Positions 18,959-29,978 of a stretch of DNA of 64,000 nt are shown here, piece by piece. The notes beneath the pieces are model-generated. The model worked only from the letters and a program-made list of their open reading frames with translations. It had not been told where the DNA came from and searched no databases. This DNA is from an uncultured Prochlorococcus sp. Its GTDB lineage: Bacteria > Cyanobacteriota > Cyanobacteriia > PCC-6307 > Cyanobiaceae. Where the stretch lies: the NCBI RefSeq assembly GCF_902536725.1, contig NZ_CACAYO010000006.1, positions 1-64,000 on the forward strand, written 5' to 3'. The position numbers were made by a program, and so were the translations under genes. The stretch's first letter is position 1. Each line of letters opens with the position of its first letter.

Positions 18959-19251
18959 TTTTTAGTACAAAATATATTAGTAAATATTACTTTTTACCTC
19001 TTCATTATTAAAATAAGTATGTTCTTATATCTGTATTAAAAATAACGTTATGAAATCTGTTTTAATTTTAGTTAATGAAACAAGATTTTCGTGTAACGAG
19101 TAAATTTAATTAAGATTTTCTAAATTGCAGAAAGATTAGTTGAATTCATTTATCTATTTAATTCTGTTGAATGATCTACATCATTGAAATTATAAATAGT
19201 TAATTCATCTTGTTTTTAGTAAAATAAAATTACAGGTCAAGAAGATTTAAT
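18959..19251. other. Intergenic region between recombinase-like gene and lipA
   Basis: 293 bp, very AT-rich, lying between two divergent genes, so it must hold both promoters. I see no RNA gene, strong hairpin or credible small protein here; a 17-codon open frame at about 19050 has no supporting feature. Confidence 0.4.
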
Positions 19252-20145
19252 GTGACTAATAATCCTAATAGTTTAATTTCAAAACCTGAATGGTTAAGGG
19301 TCAAAGCTCCACAAGTTGAGCGAATTGGTAATACTGCAAATTTATTAAATGATTTAAATCTCAATACCGTATGTCAAGAAGCAAGCTGTCCAAATATCGG
19401 CGAATGTTTTGCTAGTGGAACTGCAACTTTCCTCATAATGGGTCCTGGCTGTACTAGAGCATGTCCATATTGTGATATTGATTTTGATAGATCTAAAAGA
19501 AAATTAGATCCAACAGAACCATATCGTTTAGCCGAAGCTGTTTATAGAATGCAACTTAAACATGTTGTAATCACATCTGTTAATAGAGACGATCTTGAGG
19601 ATGGTGGCGCATCTCAATTTTTTGAATGTGTTTATCAAGTAAGAAAAAAATCTCCTGAAACTTCTATTGAGCTTTTAATACCTGATCTTTGTGGCAACTG
19701 GAAAGCTCTTGAAAAAGTTCTTGATTCAAATCCAAATGTTTTAAACCATAATATTGAGACTGTGTCTTCGCTATATAAAAAAGTAAGACCTCAAGGAAAA
19801 TATGAGAGAACTCTTGAGCTACTTAAAAGGACCAGAGAATATTCTCGCAAAGTTTATACAAAGTCAGGTTTTATGCTTGGTTTAGGGGAAAAACATGAAG
19901 AGGTCTTAAGTCTTCTTAAGGATTTAAAAAGAAATTTCGTTGATATTGTTACTATTGGCCAATACTTATCTCCTGGCCCAAATCATTTACCCGTTCAAAG
20001 ATTTGTGAGTCCTTCAAAATTTAATGATTATAAAGTTTTCGGGGAAAAAGATTTAGACTTTATGCAAGTAGTTAGTTCTCCTTTAACTCGTAGCAGTTAC
20101 CATGCTGAAGAAATTCAAAAACTTATGAAAAAGTTTCCAAGATAG
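19252..20145 (+). CDS. lipA: Lipoyl synthase (radical SAM)
   Basis: LipA inserts two sulfurs into protein-bound octanoyl chains to form lipoate for pyruvate dehydrogenase and glycine cleavage. The 297-residue sequence has both iron-sulfur sites: the auxiliary-cluster cysteines in [12 protein letters not shown] and the radical [14 protein letters not shown] (C-x3-C-x2-C); [15 protein letters not shown] is also typical. The start is GTG at 19252, 3 bases after a TAA. It converges on the YciI-like gene (6 bp between stops). Confidence 0.96.
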   Translation: MTNNPNSLISKPEWLRVKAPQVERIGNTANLLNDLNLNTVCQEASCPNIGECFASGTATFLIMGPGCTRACPYCDIDFDRSKRKLDPTEPYRLAEAVYRMQLKHVVITSVNRDDLEDGGASQFFECVYQVRKKSPETSIELLIPDLCGNWKALEKVLDSNPNVLNHNIETVSSLYKKVRPQGKYERTLELLKRTREYSRKVYTKSGFMLGLGEKHEEVLSLLKDLKRNFVDIVTIGQYLSPGPNHLPVQRFVSPSKFNDYKVFGEKDLDFMQVVSSPLTRSSYHAEEIQKLMKKFPR

Positions 20146-20151
20146 TCATTT

Positions 20152-20445
20152 TCATTTATTTGAATCTATCCACTCATTTAATTTCCATTCAACTAGATCA
20201 TTTTTAATCATTGGATCATTCTTAATGATTTTTAGTGCATTTTTAAAATTATTCATCTCAAGAATGAGTAATCCGCCATCTCCTGGCCTATTTAACTCAT
20301 CTACCAAAAACCCACTTTTTATATTAATTCCCTCTTTTTTTAATTTTTTTATCCAATCTATATGTTCCTTAATTATTTTTTGTTTTAAATCACGATTAAT
20401 TAAATATTCTTTTTTTATGATTTCAGTTTTTATAAAGAAAGGCAT
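20152..20445 (-). CDS. YciI-like protein
   Basis: A 97-residue ferredoxin-fold protein of the YciI/muconolactone-isomerase-like type: HIDWIKKLKKEG, then GDGGLLILEMNNFKNALKI and a DP-containing turn (KNDPMI). The biochemical function of such proteins is mostly unknown. Its ATG directly abuts the glsF stop codon with no spacer, so translation is probably coupled to the glutamate synthase, though a shared function is only a guess. Confidence 0.75.
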   Translation of the reverse strand: MPFFIKTEIIKKEYLINRDLKQKIIKEHIDWIKKLKKEGINIKSGFLVDELNRPGDGGLLILEMNNFKNALKIIKNDPMIKNDLVEWKLNEWIDSNK

Positions 20446-23400
20446 TTACATTTTTTTTATGCCAAGCATTTCTTCTTCGCTTGGGGGAACTATTAGTTTG
20501 AAAGTATCCTTATAATAAGACCAATTTGCAATTATTTTGGCAGCCTTTAAGCTATTTGTTTTTGCTCGATATTCTCTAATAATTTCCAATAAGATATCTT
20601 CCTGCTTTGTTGAAGTTATTTTATGAATGTTAACTATTTCCTTGTTAACTTTATTACTTAAATTGTTCTTCTCATCGATTATAAAAGCTATTCCACCAGT
20701 CATGCCCGCACCAATATTCCTTCCTGTGGAACCTAGAATAACTACTTTCCCACCAGTCATGTATTCACAACAATGATCACCTGCTCCTTCTGTTACCGCT
20801 GTAGCACCACTATTTCTTACTGCAAATCTTTCTCCCGATTTTCCTAATGCAAATAATTTTCCACCTGTTGCTCCATAAAGACAGGTGTTTCCCAAAATAA
20901 CCTGTTCTGAGGAAGTTTTTTCTATTTTTGGTGGAATTATTGTTAGTATTCCTCCATTCATTCCTTTACAAACATAATCATTAGCTTCTCCGATTAATTG
21001 AACATTCATTCCCTTCAATAAAAAGGCACCAAAGCTTTGTCCTGCATATCCTTTAAAATTTAAGTTGAGTTCGCCATTGAAGCCAGTATTGCCATGAAGT
21101 TCTGCGATTTCGCCTGATATTTTCGCACAAACACTTCTATCTGTATTTTTTATCTCAATTTCTTTGGTTAATACTTCGTGATTTTTAATTGAATCTATAA
21201 ATTTAGTATCAGATAAAAACTCGTCTTCTAATACAGAACCATTACTATGGGCAGTTTTTAAATGTTTTAACCATGATCTATTAGGAGTTGAGTGTACATT
21301 TACTAAAGAAGAAAGATCAATATTAGAAGTTTTTGGAAGATCGATATTTCTTGGAGAAAGAAATTCTTGATTACCAATCAGTTCTTCCATATTAGAAACA
21401 CCGATACTACTCATTATTTGTCTTACTTCTTCAGCAATATATAAGAAAAAATTGACAACATTTTCTGGAATACCTTTAAATCTTTTTCTTAATTCTTCTT
21501 TTTGAGTGGCAACTCCAACAGGACACTTGTTTGTATGACAAACCCTAGCCATTATGCATCCTTCAGCAATCATCGCTACTGAACCAAAACCGTATTCTTC
21601 AGCACCTAGTAAAGCTGCAATAACTACGTCCCAACCAGTTTTAAGACCTCCATCAGTTCTCAAAATTACTCTTTCGCGTAAGTTATTCTCTAAGAGAGAT
21701 TTATGAACCTCAGCAACACCAAGTTCCCATGGTAAACCTGCATGTTTAATAGAACTAAGGGGTGAAGCACCTGTACCTCCGTCATGGCCTGATATTTGAA
21801 TTACATCTGCATTAGCTTTGCTCACTCCAGCAGCAATAGTGCCTATGCCAATTTCAGAAACAAGTTTAACGCTTACTTTTGCTTTTGGATGAACTTGGTG
21901 TAAGTCGTGGATAAGTTGAGCTAAATCTTCAATTGAATAAATATCATGGTGCGGGGGAGGAGATATTAAAGCTACTCCAGGTTTACTATTTCTTAATTTT
22001 GCGATGTAAGAATCAACTTTTGGACCAGGTAATTGTCCCCCCTCTCCAGGTTTTGCACCTTGAGCCATTTTAATTTCGAGTTGTTTACCACTTCTTAGAT
22101 ATTCAGGTGTAACTCCAAATCTTCCCGATGCTATTTGTTTAATAGCGGAGCATGCGGTGTCTCCATTCTCTAAGCCTTTAATAAATGGCAACGTCGCTGA
22201 CTGAGTATTTTCATCGATATCATTTAAAACATTAAAACGAGCTGGATCTTCTCCCCCTTCTCCACTATTACTTTTTCCACCAATTCTATTCATTGCAACT
22301 GCTAAAACTTCATGCGCTTCTCTGGATAAAGCACCTAAACTCATTCCTCCAGTACAGAACCTTTTGCAAATTGATTCAACACTTTCAACTTTCTCTAATG
22401 GAATACTTTTTCTTTTTGAATTAATTGTTAATAAATCTCTAAGAGATGTTGTCGGTCTATTACTAATAAGTTTTTTGTAAGTTTCAAAATGATCGTATCC
22501 TGGCCCTTGTTTTACCGCTGAATGTAAAACTTTGGACATCTCTGGGTTATTGGAATGATATTCTCCATTATTTCTAAATTGTACAAATCCTAAAAATTCT
22601 AATTTCTTTAAATCGATCTCTGGGAAGGCTTTCGTATGTATTGAAAGTGTTTCATTAGTTAATTCTTTTAATGTAATGCCAGCGATACGACTTGTTGTAC
22701 CGTCAAAAGCAATTTTTATTAAGTCAGATCCAAGGCCTACAGCTTCAAAAATTTGTGCACCATGGTAACTAGATAAAAGTGAGATGCCTATTTTCGAGAG
22801 GATTTTTCTTAGACCGTCTTCTAGAGCTTTTTTAATATTTTCTTGAACTTCAACTATTGATAATGGATTTATTTTTTTGCTATCAATAAGTTTTTGTGTT
22901 TTTGGATGTTTTAACCAGTGTCTACCTGCTTCGAAGGTCAACCAAGGGCAAACTGCGCTTGCTCCATATCCAATTAAACAAGCTAAGTGATGTGTGCTCC
23001 AACATTGACCGGTCTCGATTATTAGAGAAGCTTTTAGCCTTATTTCTTTTTTAAGAAGATAATGATGAATTGCCCCTACAGCAAGCAAAGGAGGTATGAA
23101 AGTCTTTTTAGGATTAATTCCCTTATCAGAAATGATAATTAAAGAGCAACCTTCTCTTATAGAAAGCTCACTCTGTTTACAGATTACTTTTAATTGGTTC
23201 TCTAAGCCTTGAATACCTTCCTCTAAATCAAACAAACTTGAAATTGTCTGAGATTTAATTTTTGATTTTTTGATGGAAACGAGTTCTTCCTCATTTAGAA
23301 TCGGACTTTGTAAATGAACAAAAGGCTTTGCATCTTTAATTTCAAATGGTGTACATCTTTCTCCTAGATGCATCTCTAAACTCATTACAAGTTTTTCTCG

Positions 23401-25017
23401 CAGAGGGTCAATGGGAGGATTGGTAACTTGCGCAAATCTTTGCTTAAAGTAGTCGTATAAAATATGTGGCTTAGATGAAAGAACTGCTAATGGGATATCG
23501 TCGCCCATGCAATATGTAGGCTCTTTGGCTAATAAAGCCATTGAATCTAAGATAAGGTCATTATCTTCCGCTGAAAAACCATATGCAGTTTGTTGTTGCA
23601 ACAACTCAAGGTCTTTTAATTTGCAATCTTTAACCCATTCATTATTTTCAATTTTTATAGTTCTATTACTGAGAAGATTTTTATAATCATGCCTTTGGGC
23701 GGCTTCAGATTTTACTTCCCAATTTCTTAAGATTCTATTCTGATTAAAATCAACTGCCAACATTTGACCCGGTCCTAACCGCCCTTTCTCTATTACTCTT
23801 TCTTCTTCAAGATCTACTACTCCAGTTTCAGAACCCATTATTACAAAACCATCATTTGTGATTGAATATCTTGCTGGTCTTAGGCCATTTCTATCAAGGG
23901 TTGCCCCGACAAAATTTCCATCAGCAAATACAAGGAGTGCTGGACCATCCCAAGCTTCTTGTATGCTTGCAGAATATTCATAAAAAGCTTTTATATATTC
24001 TCTCTCCTCAAGTTCTGGTTGATCTCTAAATGCTTCAGGAACAAGTTTTAGTAATGAGTCAGTAATTGGCTGACCTGAACGAATATTGATTTCAAGGGTT
24101 GCATCAAGATTTGATGAATCACTTTTGTTTACATCTACAATGGGCTTAATTTCATTAGATAACTCTCCCCAAAAATCATCTATATGTGTTTCTGAAGCTT
24201 TAGCCCAATTAATATTGCCTAAGAGAGTATTGATTTCGCCATTATGACCCAAAAATCTCATGGGTTGAGCTAATGGCCATTTTGGAAGTGTATTAGTACT
24301 AAATCTACGATGATAAACAGAAAATGAAACTTTAAAACTCTCTTCTTTTAAATCTTTATAAAACTCGGATAATATTTCAGAGCGAACCATACCTTTATAA
24401 ACAACTGTTTGAGAACTTAGCGAGGCAAAATAAAATTCACAATCCCCAACATCGTTTTTGAAAGTTTCTCTTATTTTTTTCTCAATTCTTTTCCTTAATT
24501 GAAATAAAAGCCTTTCAACATCTTTATGATCTTTTTTATCTATATATAAAATCCACTGACAGATGAATGGAGCATTTGCTTTAGCTAAAGGACCTAAGAT
24601 TTCATTATTAACAGGTACTGTTCTCCAAGATGTTTTGTTGACGTTTAATTTTTCTGCTTCTTCATCACATATTGATTTACATACTTCAATTTTTTCTTTT
24701 TTATTAGGCATAAAAACCATGCCTAAACCTCTATTAGATTCTTGAGTATTTTTTAGATTAATTTTCTCTTCAAGATATCCCCATGGAATTGAACATAAAA
24801 TGCCTGCTCCATCTCCCGAGTCACTATCACCTCCACAACCTCCTCTATGCTCCATGCAGTTAAGCCCTTTAAGTGATTGTTTAAGTATCCAATTGCTTTC
24901 TATCCCTTGAATATTTGCTATGAAACCAACTCCACATGCATCTTTCTCCCCAATTATTCCATTTGGGGAATAACTATCTTGATATGGGCTGACGATTCTT
25001 TTGATACTCTCTCCCAT
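20446..25017 (-). CDS. glsF: Ferredoxin-dependent glutamate synthase
   Basis: GOGAT makes two glutamates from glutamine and 2-oxoglutarate, completing ammonium assimilation with glutamine synthetase. At 1523 residues it has a class II amidotransferase domain with nucleophile C28 in EKDACGVGF after a propeptide of about 27 residues; a central domain; an FMN-binding synthase domain (GGMSLGALSREAHEV, GGKSNSGEGGEDP, SGHDGGTGASPLSS); the [3Fe-4S] cysteines CIMARVCHTNKC; and a C-terminal beta-helix rich in glycine repeats. The single-subunit length and cyanobacterial context favour the ferredoxin-dependent type over NADPH-GltB. It is divergent from rpsL. Confidence 0.96.
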   Translation of the reverse strand: MGESIKRIVSPYQDSYSPNGIIGEKDACGVGFIANIQGIESNWILKQSLKGLNCMEHRGGCGGDSDSGDGAGILCSIPWGYLEEKINLKNTQESNRGLGMVFMPNKKEKIEVCKSICDEEAEKLNVNKTSWRTVPVNNEILGPLAKANAPFICQWILYIDKKDHKDVERLLFQLRKRIEKKIRETFKNDVGDCEFYFASLSSQTVVYKGMVRSEILSEFYKDLKEESFKVSFSVYHRRFSTNTLPKWPLAQPMRFLGHNGEINTLLGNINWAKASETHIDDFWGELSNEIKPIVDVNKSDSSNLDATLEINIRSGQPITDSLLKLVPEAFRDQPELEEREYIKAFYEYSASIQEAWDGPALLVFADGNFVGATLDRNGLRPARYSITNDGFVIMGSETGVVDLEEERVIEKGRLGPGQMLAVDFNQNRILRNWEVKSEAAQRHDYKNLLSNRTIKIENNEWVKDCKLKDLELLQQQTAYGFSAEDNDLILDSMALLAKEPTYCMGDDIPLAVLSSKPHILYDYFKQRFAQVTNPPIDPLREKLVMSLEMHLGERCTPFEIKDAKPFVHLQSPILNEEELVSIKKSKIKSQTISSLFDLEEGIQGLENQLKVICKQSELSIREGCSLIIISDKGINPKKTFIPPLLAVGAIHHYLLKKEIRLKASLIIETGQCWSTHHLACLIGYGASAVCPWLTFEAGRHWLKHPKTQKLIDSKKINPLSIVEVQENIKKALEDGLRKILSKIGISLLSSYHGAQIFEAVGLGSDLIKIAFDGTTSRIAGITLKELTNETLSIHTKAFPEIDLKKLEFLGFVQFRNNGEYHSNNPEMSKVLHSAVKQGPGYDHFETYKKLISNRPTTSLRDLLTINSKRKSIPLEKVESVESICKRFCTGGMSLGALSREAHEVLAVAMNRIGGKSNSGEGGEDPARFNVLNDIDENTQSATLPFIKGLENGDTACSAIKQIASGRFGVTPEYLRSGKQLEIKMAQGAKPGEGGQLPGPKVDSYIAKLRNSKPGVALISPPPHHDIYSIEDLAQLIHDLHQVHPKAKVSVKLVSEIGIGTIAAGVSKANADVIQISGHDGGTGASPLSSIKHAGLPWELGVAEVHKSLLENNLRERVILRTDGGLKTGWDVVIAALLGAEEYGFGSVAMIAEGCIMARVCHTNKCPVGVATQKEELRKRFKGIPENVVNFFLYIAEEVRQIMSSIGVSNMEELIGNQEFLSPRNIDLPKTSNIDLSSLVNVHSTPNRSWLKHLKTAHSNGSVLEDEFLSDTKFIDSIKNHEVLTKEIEIKNTDRSVCAKISGEIAELHGNTGFNGELNLNFKGYAGQSFGAFLLKGMNVQLIGEANDYVCKGMNGGILTIIPPKIEKTSSEQVILGNTCLYGATGGKLFALGKSGERFAVRNSGATAVTEGAGDHCCEYMTGGKVVILGSTGRNIGAGMTGGIAFIIDEKNNLSNKVNKEIVNIHKITSTKQEDILLEIIREYRAKTNSLKAAKIIANWSYYKDTFKLIVPPSEEEMLGIKKM

Positions 25018-25173
25018 AGATTATTTAATTCTATTTAGTTATTTATGTATTTCTATTATAAAAATAAATATGAAAATAAATCTAAAGATAATGAATATTT
25101 ACCAAAGAATTTTAATTTGACAAATTTTAAAAAAATTATAATTAAAAACTTTTAGTTGGTGCTCGTAAAAGGT

Positions 25174-25179
25174 TATGAT
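25174..25179 (+). promoter_or_regulatory. Candidate -10 box of the str operon
   Basis: TATGAT lies 34 bp before the rpsL ATG inside the 195-bp glsF-rpsL divergent gap. The -35 region is unclear (TTTAGT at 25151-25156 is possible with a 17-bp spacer). Confidence 0.35.
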
Positions 25180-25212
25180 AGTTAAATGTTTATTTTTAAC
25201 AAAGTATATTAG

Positions 25213-25587
25213 ATGCCCACCATCTCCCAATTAGTAGGTTCAGAAAGAAAACGTCTGACAAAGAAAACAAAATCTCCTGCATTAAAATCTTGCCCTGAGA
25301 GAAGAGGGGTATGTACAAGAGTCTATACTTCAACACCTAAAAAGCCTAATTCAGCCTTGAGAAAAGTTGCTAGGGTTAGATTAACTTCTGGTTTCGAAGT
25401 AACGGCCTACATACCTGGTATTGGACATAACTTGCAAGAACACTCCGTAGTTCTACTAAGGGGCGGAAGAGTTAAGGATTTACCAGGAGTTAGATATCAT
25501 ATAATAAGAGGAACTTTAGACACTGCTGGAGTCAAAGATAGACGACAATCAAGGTCTAAGTATGGAGCAAAAGCTCCGAAAGATTAA
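25213..25587 (+). CDS. rpsL: 30S ribosomal protein S12
   Basis: A 124-residue decoding-centre protein: [14 protein letters not shown] at the start, the conserved loops [19 protein letters not shown] and [18 protein letters not shown], and the tail [11 protein letters not shown]. Both loops where streptomycin-resistance changes occur carry the wild-type lysines. First gene of the str operon, 25 bp before rpsG. Confidence 0.98.
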   Translation: MPTISQLVGSERKRLTKKTKSPALKSCPERRGVCTRVYTSTPKKPNSALRKVARVRLTSGFEVTAYIPGIGHNLQEHSVVLLRGGRVKDLPGVRYHIIRGTLDTAGVKDRRQSRSKYGAKAPKD

Positions 25588-25612
25588 TTTGTAAACATTA
25601 CTTTTTAAAAAA

Positions 25613-26083
25613 ATGTCACGTCGTAATGCAGCAGTAAAAAGACCAGTTCTTCCAGATCCTCAATTTAATAGTCGTCTTGCTTCAATGATGATTTCTCGAT
25701 TGATGAAACATGGTAAAAAATCTACAGCTCAAAGAATATTATCTGATGCGTTTTCTTTGATAAGTGAACGAACAGGTGGGAATGCAGTCGAATTATTTGA
25801 AACAGCTGTAAAAAATGCTACTCCTCTTGTGGAGGTAAGAGCTAGAAGAGTTGGTGGTGCAACATATCAAGTACCCATGGAAGTACGTCAAGAGAGGGGT
25901 ACAGCTATGGCTTTAAGATGGCTTGTTACATTTTCACGTGCAAGAAATGGCAAAAGTATGTCCCAAAAACTTGCTGGCGAGTTGATGGATGCAGCAAATG
26001 AAACTGGTAGCGCAGTTAAAAAAAGAGAAGATACTCATAAGATGGCTGAAGCTAATAAAGCTTTTGCACATTACAGATATTAA
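25613..26083 (+). CDS. rpsG: 30S ribosomal protein S7
   Basis: A 156-residue primary assembly protein of the small-subunit head, recognised from [40 protein letters not shown] (read in two parts) and the C-terminal [14 protein letters not shown]. Length is typical and it sits between rpsL and fusA as in most bacteria. A 97-bp gap with a possible new promoter follows. Confidence 0.98.
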   Translation: MSRRNAAVKRPVLPDPQFNSRLASMMISRLMKHGKKSTAQRILSDAFSLISERTGGNAVELFETAVKNATPLVEVRARRVGGATYQVPMEVRQERGTAMALRWLVTFSRARNGKSMSQKLAGELMDAANETGSAVKKREDTHKMAEANKAFAHYRY

Positions 26084-26142
26084 TTTCATCAAAAAGGTAC
26101 TTAAGTAGTTTATTATTAATAAAGTTTACTTTTAGAGTGAAC

Positions 26143-26148
26143 TATACT
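26143..26148 (+). promoter_or_regulatory. Candidate internal -10 box before fusA
   Basis: TATACT lies 33 bp upstream of the fusA start in the 97-bp rpsG-fusA gap, preceded by AT-rich sequence but no clear -35. It may boost the elongation-factor half of the operon. Confidence 0.35.
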
Positions 26149-26180
26149 TATCAACAATTATTTTATTTGGAGCTTTAAAA

Positions 26181-28256
26181 TTGGCACGCGACTTTCCCCT
26201 AGAACGAGTAAGGAACATAGGTATAGCCGCTCATATTGATGCAGGGAAGACAACAACAACAGAAAGAATTTTGTTTTATTCAGGTGTAGTTCACAAGATA
26301 GGAGAGGTTCATGATGGCGCTGCCGTAACAGATTGGATGGATCAAGAAAGAGAAAGAGGAATAACAATTACTGCTGCAGCAATATCTACTAGCTGGCAAG
26401 ATCACAGAATTAATATTATTGATACTCCTGGACACGTAGACTTTACTATTGAAGTGGAAAGATCAATGAGAGTCTTAGACGGAGTCATAGCTGTATTTTG
26501 CGCAGTTGGTGGAGTTCAGCCTCAATCAGAAACAGTTTGGCGTCAAGCAGATAGATATTCTGTCCCAAGAATGGTTTTTGTTAATAAAATGGATAGAACT
26601 GGCGCGGATTTTCTAAAAGTTAATAAACAAATTAAAGATCGACTAAAAGCAAATGCACTCCCAATACAGCTACCTATTGGAGCTGAAGGTGATCTTACGG
26701 GTATTATTGATTTAGTCGCTAACAAAGCATATCTTTATAAAAATGACTTAGGTACTGATATAGAAGAAGCGCCAATTCCATCTGAAATGGAGGAGGAAGC
26801 TGCTGATTGGAGAAATAAGTTGATGGAGAGTGTTGCAGAAAATGATGAAGATTTAATTGAGATATTCCTTGAAACGGGGGAATTATCCACAGAGCAACTT
26901 AAGAAAGGTATTAGAGAAGGTGTTTTAAAGCATGGATTAGTTCCCGTATTATGCGGTTCAGCTTTTAAAAATAAAGGAGTCCAACTTGTATTAGACGCTG
27001 TTGTTGATTACTTGCCAGCTCCAGTTGATGTTAAACCAATACAAGGTGTTCTACCAAGTGGCAAAGAAGATGTTAGACCTTCTGATGATAATGCTCCTTT
27101 CAGTGCATTAGCTTTCAAAGTGATGTCAGATCCTTATGGGAAATTAACTTTTGTAAGAATGTATTCAGGTGTTCTTTCAAAGGGGAGTTATGTAATGAAT
27201 TCTACTAAGGATGCTAAAGAGAGAATTTCTAGATTAGTGATTCTTAAAGCTGATGAAAGAGAGGAAGTTGATGAGTTGAGGGCTGGCGATTTAGGAGCTG
27301 TATTAGGACTAAAGAACACAACAACTGGTGATACGTTATGTACTACAGATGATCCCATAGTCTTGGAGACATTGTTTATCCCTGAACCTGTTATCTCTGT
27401 GGCTGTTGAGCCAAAGACTAAAGGCGATATGGAAAAATTATCAAAAGCTTTAACTGCCTTGTCTGAAGAGGATCCAACTTTTAGGGTAAGTACAGACCCA
27501 GAGACTAATCAAACTGTTATTGCAGGTATGGGTGAGTTGCACCTTGAAATTCTTGTAGACAGAATGTTAAGGGAATTTAAAGTTGAAGCAAATATAGGAG
27601 CTCCCCAAGTTTCATACAGAGAAACCATTAGGTCCAGTTCTAAAGGTGAAGGTAAATATGCAAGACAGACTGGAGGAAAAGGTCAATATGGTCACGTAAT
27701 TATTGAAATGGAACCTGCTGAAGTTGGTAAAGGTTTTGAATTTGTAAACAAAATTGTTGGCGGAGCTGTACCAAAAGAGTATATTGGTCCTGCATCTAAT
27801 GGAATGAAAGAAACCTGTGAATCTGGTGTTCTTGCCGGTTATCCACTCATTGATGTAAAAGTAACACTAGTCGATGGTTCATTCCACGATGTAGACTCAT
27901 CTGAAATGGCCTTCAAAATTGCAGGTTCTATGGCTTTTAAAGACGGGGTTAAAAAATGCAATCCTGTCCTATTAGAGCCTATGATGAAAGTTGAGGTCGA
28001 AAGCCCTGACGACTTTCTTGGATCTGTAATTGGTGATCTCTCCTCTAGAAGAGGTCAAGTAGAAGGACAATCTGTTGATGATGGATTGTCTAAGGTTCAG
28101 GCCAAAGTGCCCTTAGCCGAAATGTTCGGTTATGCCACTCAACTCCGATCAATGACTCAAGGTCGGGGTATATTTTCAATGGAGTTCGCAAATTATGAGG
28201 AAGTTCCTCGTAATGTTGCTGAAGCTATCATTTCCAAGAATCAGGGCAACTCCTGA
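26181..28256 (+). CDS. fusA: Elongation factor G
   Basis: The GTPase that drives ribosomal translocation. 691 residues beginning at a TTG ([22 protein letters not shown] in two parts); G1 is [16 protein letters not shown]2 includes [10 protein letters not shown]3 DTPGHVDF and G4 NKMDR. Domains II-V follow, with the translocation loop region near [14 protein letters not shown] is used because it begins the conserved sequence directly. tuf starts 45 bp downstream. Confidence 0.97.
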   Translation: MARDFPLERVRNIGIAAHIDAGKTTTTERILFYSGVVHKIGEVHDGAAVTDWMDQERERGITITAAAISTSWQDHRINIIDTPGHVDFTIEVERSMRVLDGVIAVFCAVGGVQPQSETVWRQADRYSVPRMVFVNKMDRTGADFLKVNKQIKDRLKANALPIQLPIGAEGDLTGIIDLVANKAYLYKNDLGTDIEEAPIPSEMEEEAADWRNKLMESVAENDEDLIEIFLETGELSTEQLKKGIREGVLKHGLVPVLCGSAFKNKGVQLVLDAVVDYLPAPVDVKPIQGVLPSGKEDVRPSDDNAPFSALAFKVMSDPYGKLTFVRMYSGVLSKGSYVMNSTKDAKERISRLVILKADEREEVDELRAGDLGAVLGLKNTTTGDTLCTTDDPIVLETLFIPEPVISVAVEPKTKGDMEKLSKALTALSEEDPTFRVSTDPETNQTVIAGMGELHLEILVDRMLREFKVEANIGAPQVSYRETIRSSSKGEGKYARQTGGKGQYGHVIIEMEPAEVGKGFEFVNKIVGGAVPKEYIGPASNGMKETCESGVLAGYPLIDVKVTLVDGSFHDVDSSEMAFKIAGSMAFKDGVKKCNPVLLEPMMKVEVESPDDFLGSVIGDLSSRRGQVEGQSVDDGLSKVQAKVPLAEMFGYATQLRSMTQGRGIFSMEFANYEEVPRNVAEAIISKNQGNS

Positions 28257-28301
28257 TCTCTAAACTAAAACACTCTTAAACCCTCGATTCTTTAATTCAA
28301 A

Positions 28302-29501
28302 ATGGCTCGCGAGAAGTTCGAAAGGAACAAACCACATGTCAACATAGGTACTATTGGCCATGTTGACCATGGAAAAACAACACTAACTGCTGCTATTACA
28401 AATGTATTAGCCAAAAAAGGTCAAGCTCAAGCTCAAGACTATGGAGACATTGATGGTGCTCCTGAGGAAAGAGAGCGCGGAATTACCATTAATACAGCTC
28501 ATGTTGAATATGAAACTGAAGGCAGACATTATGCCCATGTTGATTGTCCAGGACATGCTGATTATGTAAAAAACATGATTACAGGGGCTGCCCAAATGGA
28601 TGGAGCAATTCTTGTTTGTGCAGCTACAGATGGTCCTATGGCTCAAACAAAAGAGCATATTCTGTTAGCTAAACAAGTTGGAGTTCCTGCTCTTGTAGTT
28701 GCTCTCAATAAGTGCGACATGGTCGATGATGAAGAAATTATTGAACTTGTTGAGATGGAAATTAGAGAACTTTTAGATAGTTATGACTTCCCTGGTGATG
28801 ACATTCCTATAGTTCAAGTTTCTGGTTTAAAAGCGCTTGAAGGAGATTCAACATGGGAATCAAAGATTGAAGAATTAATGAAGGCAGTTGATGCTAGCAT
28901 TCCTGAGCCTGAAAGAGAAGTTGATAAACCGTTCTTGATGGCAGTAGAAGATGTTTTCTCGATTACTGGTAGAGGAACCGTTGCTACTGGAAGAATTGAG
29001 AGAGGTAAAGTTAAGGTTGGAGAAGAAGTAGAAATAGTGGGAATTAGAGACACAAGAGTAACAACTGTTACTGGTGTTGAAATGTTCCGAAAACTTCTAG
29101 ATGAAGGAATGGCTGGTGATAATGTTGGTTTACTTTTACGTGGTGTACAGAAAGAAGATATTGAGAGAGGAATGGTTCTTGTTAAGAAAGGATCTATTAC
29201 TCCTCATACTCAGTTTGAAGGAGAAGTTTATGTTCTCAAAAAAGAAGAGGGCGGAAGACATACTCCTTTCTTTGCTGGATATAGACCACAATTCTACATC
29301 AGAACAACTGATGTTACAGGTCAAATAACCGCATTTACCTCTGATGATGGTTCTAATGTTGAAATGGTAATGCCAGGAGACAGAATTAAGATGACTGGAG
29401 AATTAATTTGTCCAGTAGCTATTGAACAAGGTATGCGATTCGCAATCCGTGAAGGTGGGCGTACTATAGGTGCAGGGGTTGTTTCTAAAATACTCAAGTA
29501 A
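28302..29501 (+). CDS. tuf: Elongation factor Tu
   Basis: Delivers aminoacyl-tRNA to the ribosome. 399 residues with G1 [14 protein letters not shown], the switch [16 protein letters not shown]3 [12 protein letters not shown] and G4 NKCDM, then beta-barrel domains II and III ending [14 protein letters not shown]. It is the only tuf copy visible here. A 9-bp hairpin lies between its stop and rpsJ. Confidence 0.98.
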   Translation: MAREKFERNKPHVNIGTIGHVDHGKTTLTAAITNVLAKKGQAQAQDYGDIDGAPEERERGITINTAHVEYETEGRHYAHVDCPGHADYVKNMITGAAQMDGAILVCAATDGPMAQTKEHILLAKQVGVPALVVALNKCDMVDDEEIIELVEMEIRELLDSYDFPGDDIPIVQVSGLKALEGDSTWESKIEELMKAVDASIPEPEREVDKPFLMAVEDVFSITGRGTVATGRIERGKVKVGEEVEIVGIRDTRVTTVTGVEMFRKLLDEGMAGDNVGLLLRGVQKEDIERGMVLVKKGSITPHTQFEGEVYVLKKEEGGRHTPFFAGYRPQFYIRTTDVTGQITAFTSDDGSNVEMVMPGDRIKMTGELICPVAIEQGMRFAIREGGRTIGAGVVSKILK

Positions 29502-29554
29502 GTTACTTGAATTTTAAAAATTTAACCTCAATCATTTACTATAGATACATCGAT

Positions 29555-29580
29555 AAGGGTCATTGTCTAAAATGACCCTT
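29555..29580 (+). terminator. Hairpin between tuf and rpsJ (possible attenuator)
   Basis: Perfect stem aagggtcat / atgaccctt with an 8-nt loop, 54 bp after tuf. The bases that follow (cactagaatt) contain no T tract, so it may be a partial terminator, an RNA-stability element or a processing site rather than a full stop. Confidence 0.5.
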
Positions 29581-29601
29581 CACTAGAATTTATTCGAAAC
29601 T

Positions 29602-29922
29602 ATGACTGCATCAATTGCACAACAAAAAATAAGAATAAGACTTAAAGCATTTGATAGAAGAATGCTGGATTTATCTTGTGACAAAATAATCCAAACTGCT
29701 GACACTACTTCTGCCTCAGCAATTGGTCCAATACCTTTACCTACAAAAAGAAAGATTTATTGTGTCCTTAGATCACCACATGTTGACAAAGATTCTAGAG
29801 AGCATTTTGAAACAAGAACACATAGAAGAATAATAGATATCTACAGTCCTTCAGCAAAAACAATTGATGCTTTAATGAAACTAGATCTTCCTAGTGGGGT
29901 AGATATAGAAGTTAAACTTTAA
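29602..29922 (+). CDS. rpsJ: 30S ribosomal protein S10
   Basis: A 106-residue small-subunit protein (NusE of the antitermination complex): [43 protein letters not shown] (continuous in the gene), [12 protein letters not shown] and [12 protein letters not shown]. In cyanobacteria S10 normally closes the str operon instead of opening the S10 operon, as seen here. Confidence 0.97.
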   Translation: MTASIAQQKIRIRLKAFDRRMLDLSCDKIIQTADTTSASAIGPIPLPTKRKIYCVLRSPHVDKDSREHFETRTHRRIIDIYSPSAKTIDALMKLDLPSGVDIEVKL

Positions 29923-29978
29923 TAATTCCCGAAACCGCCTCAAATTGATTAATATAAAATATAAGAAATGAGGTTTAA

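Noticed and set aside
19050-19103. 17-codon open frame before lipA
   Set aside because: Too short, with no ribosome site and no recognisable sequence.
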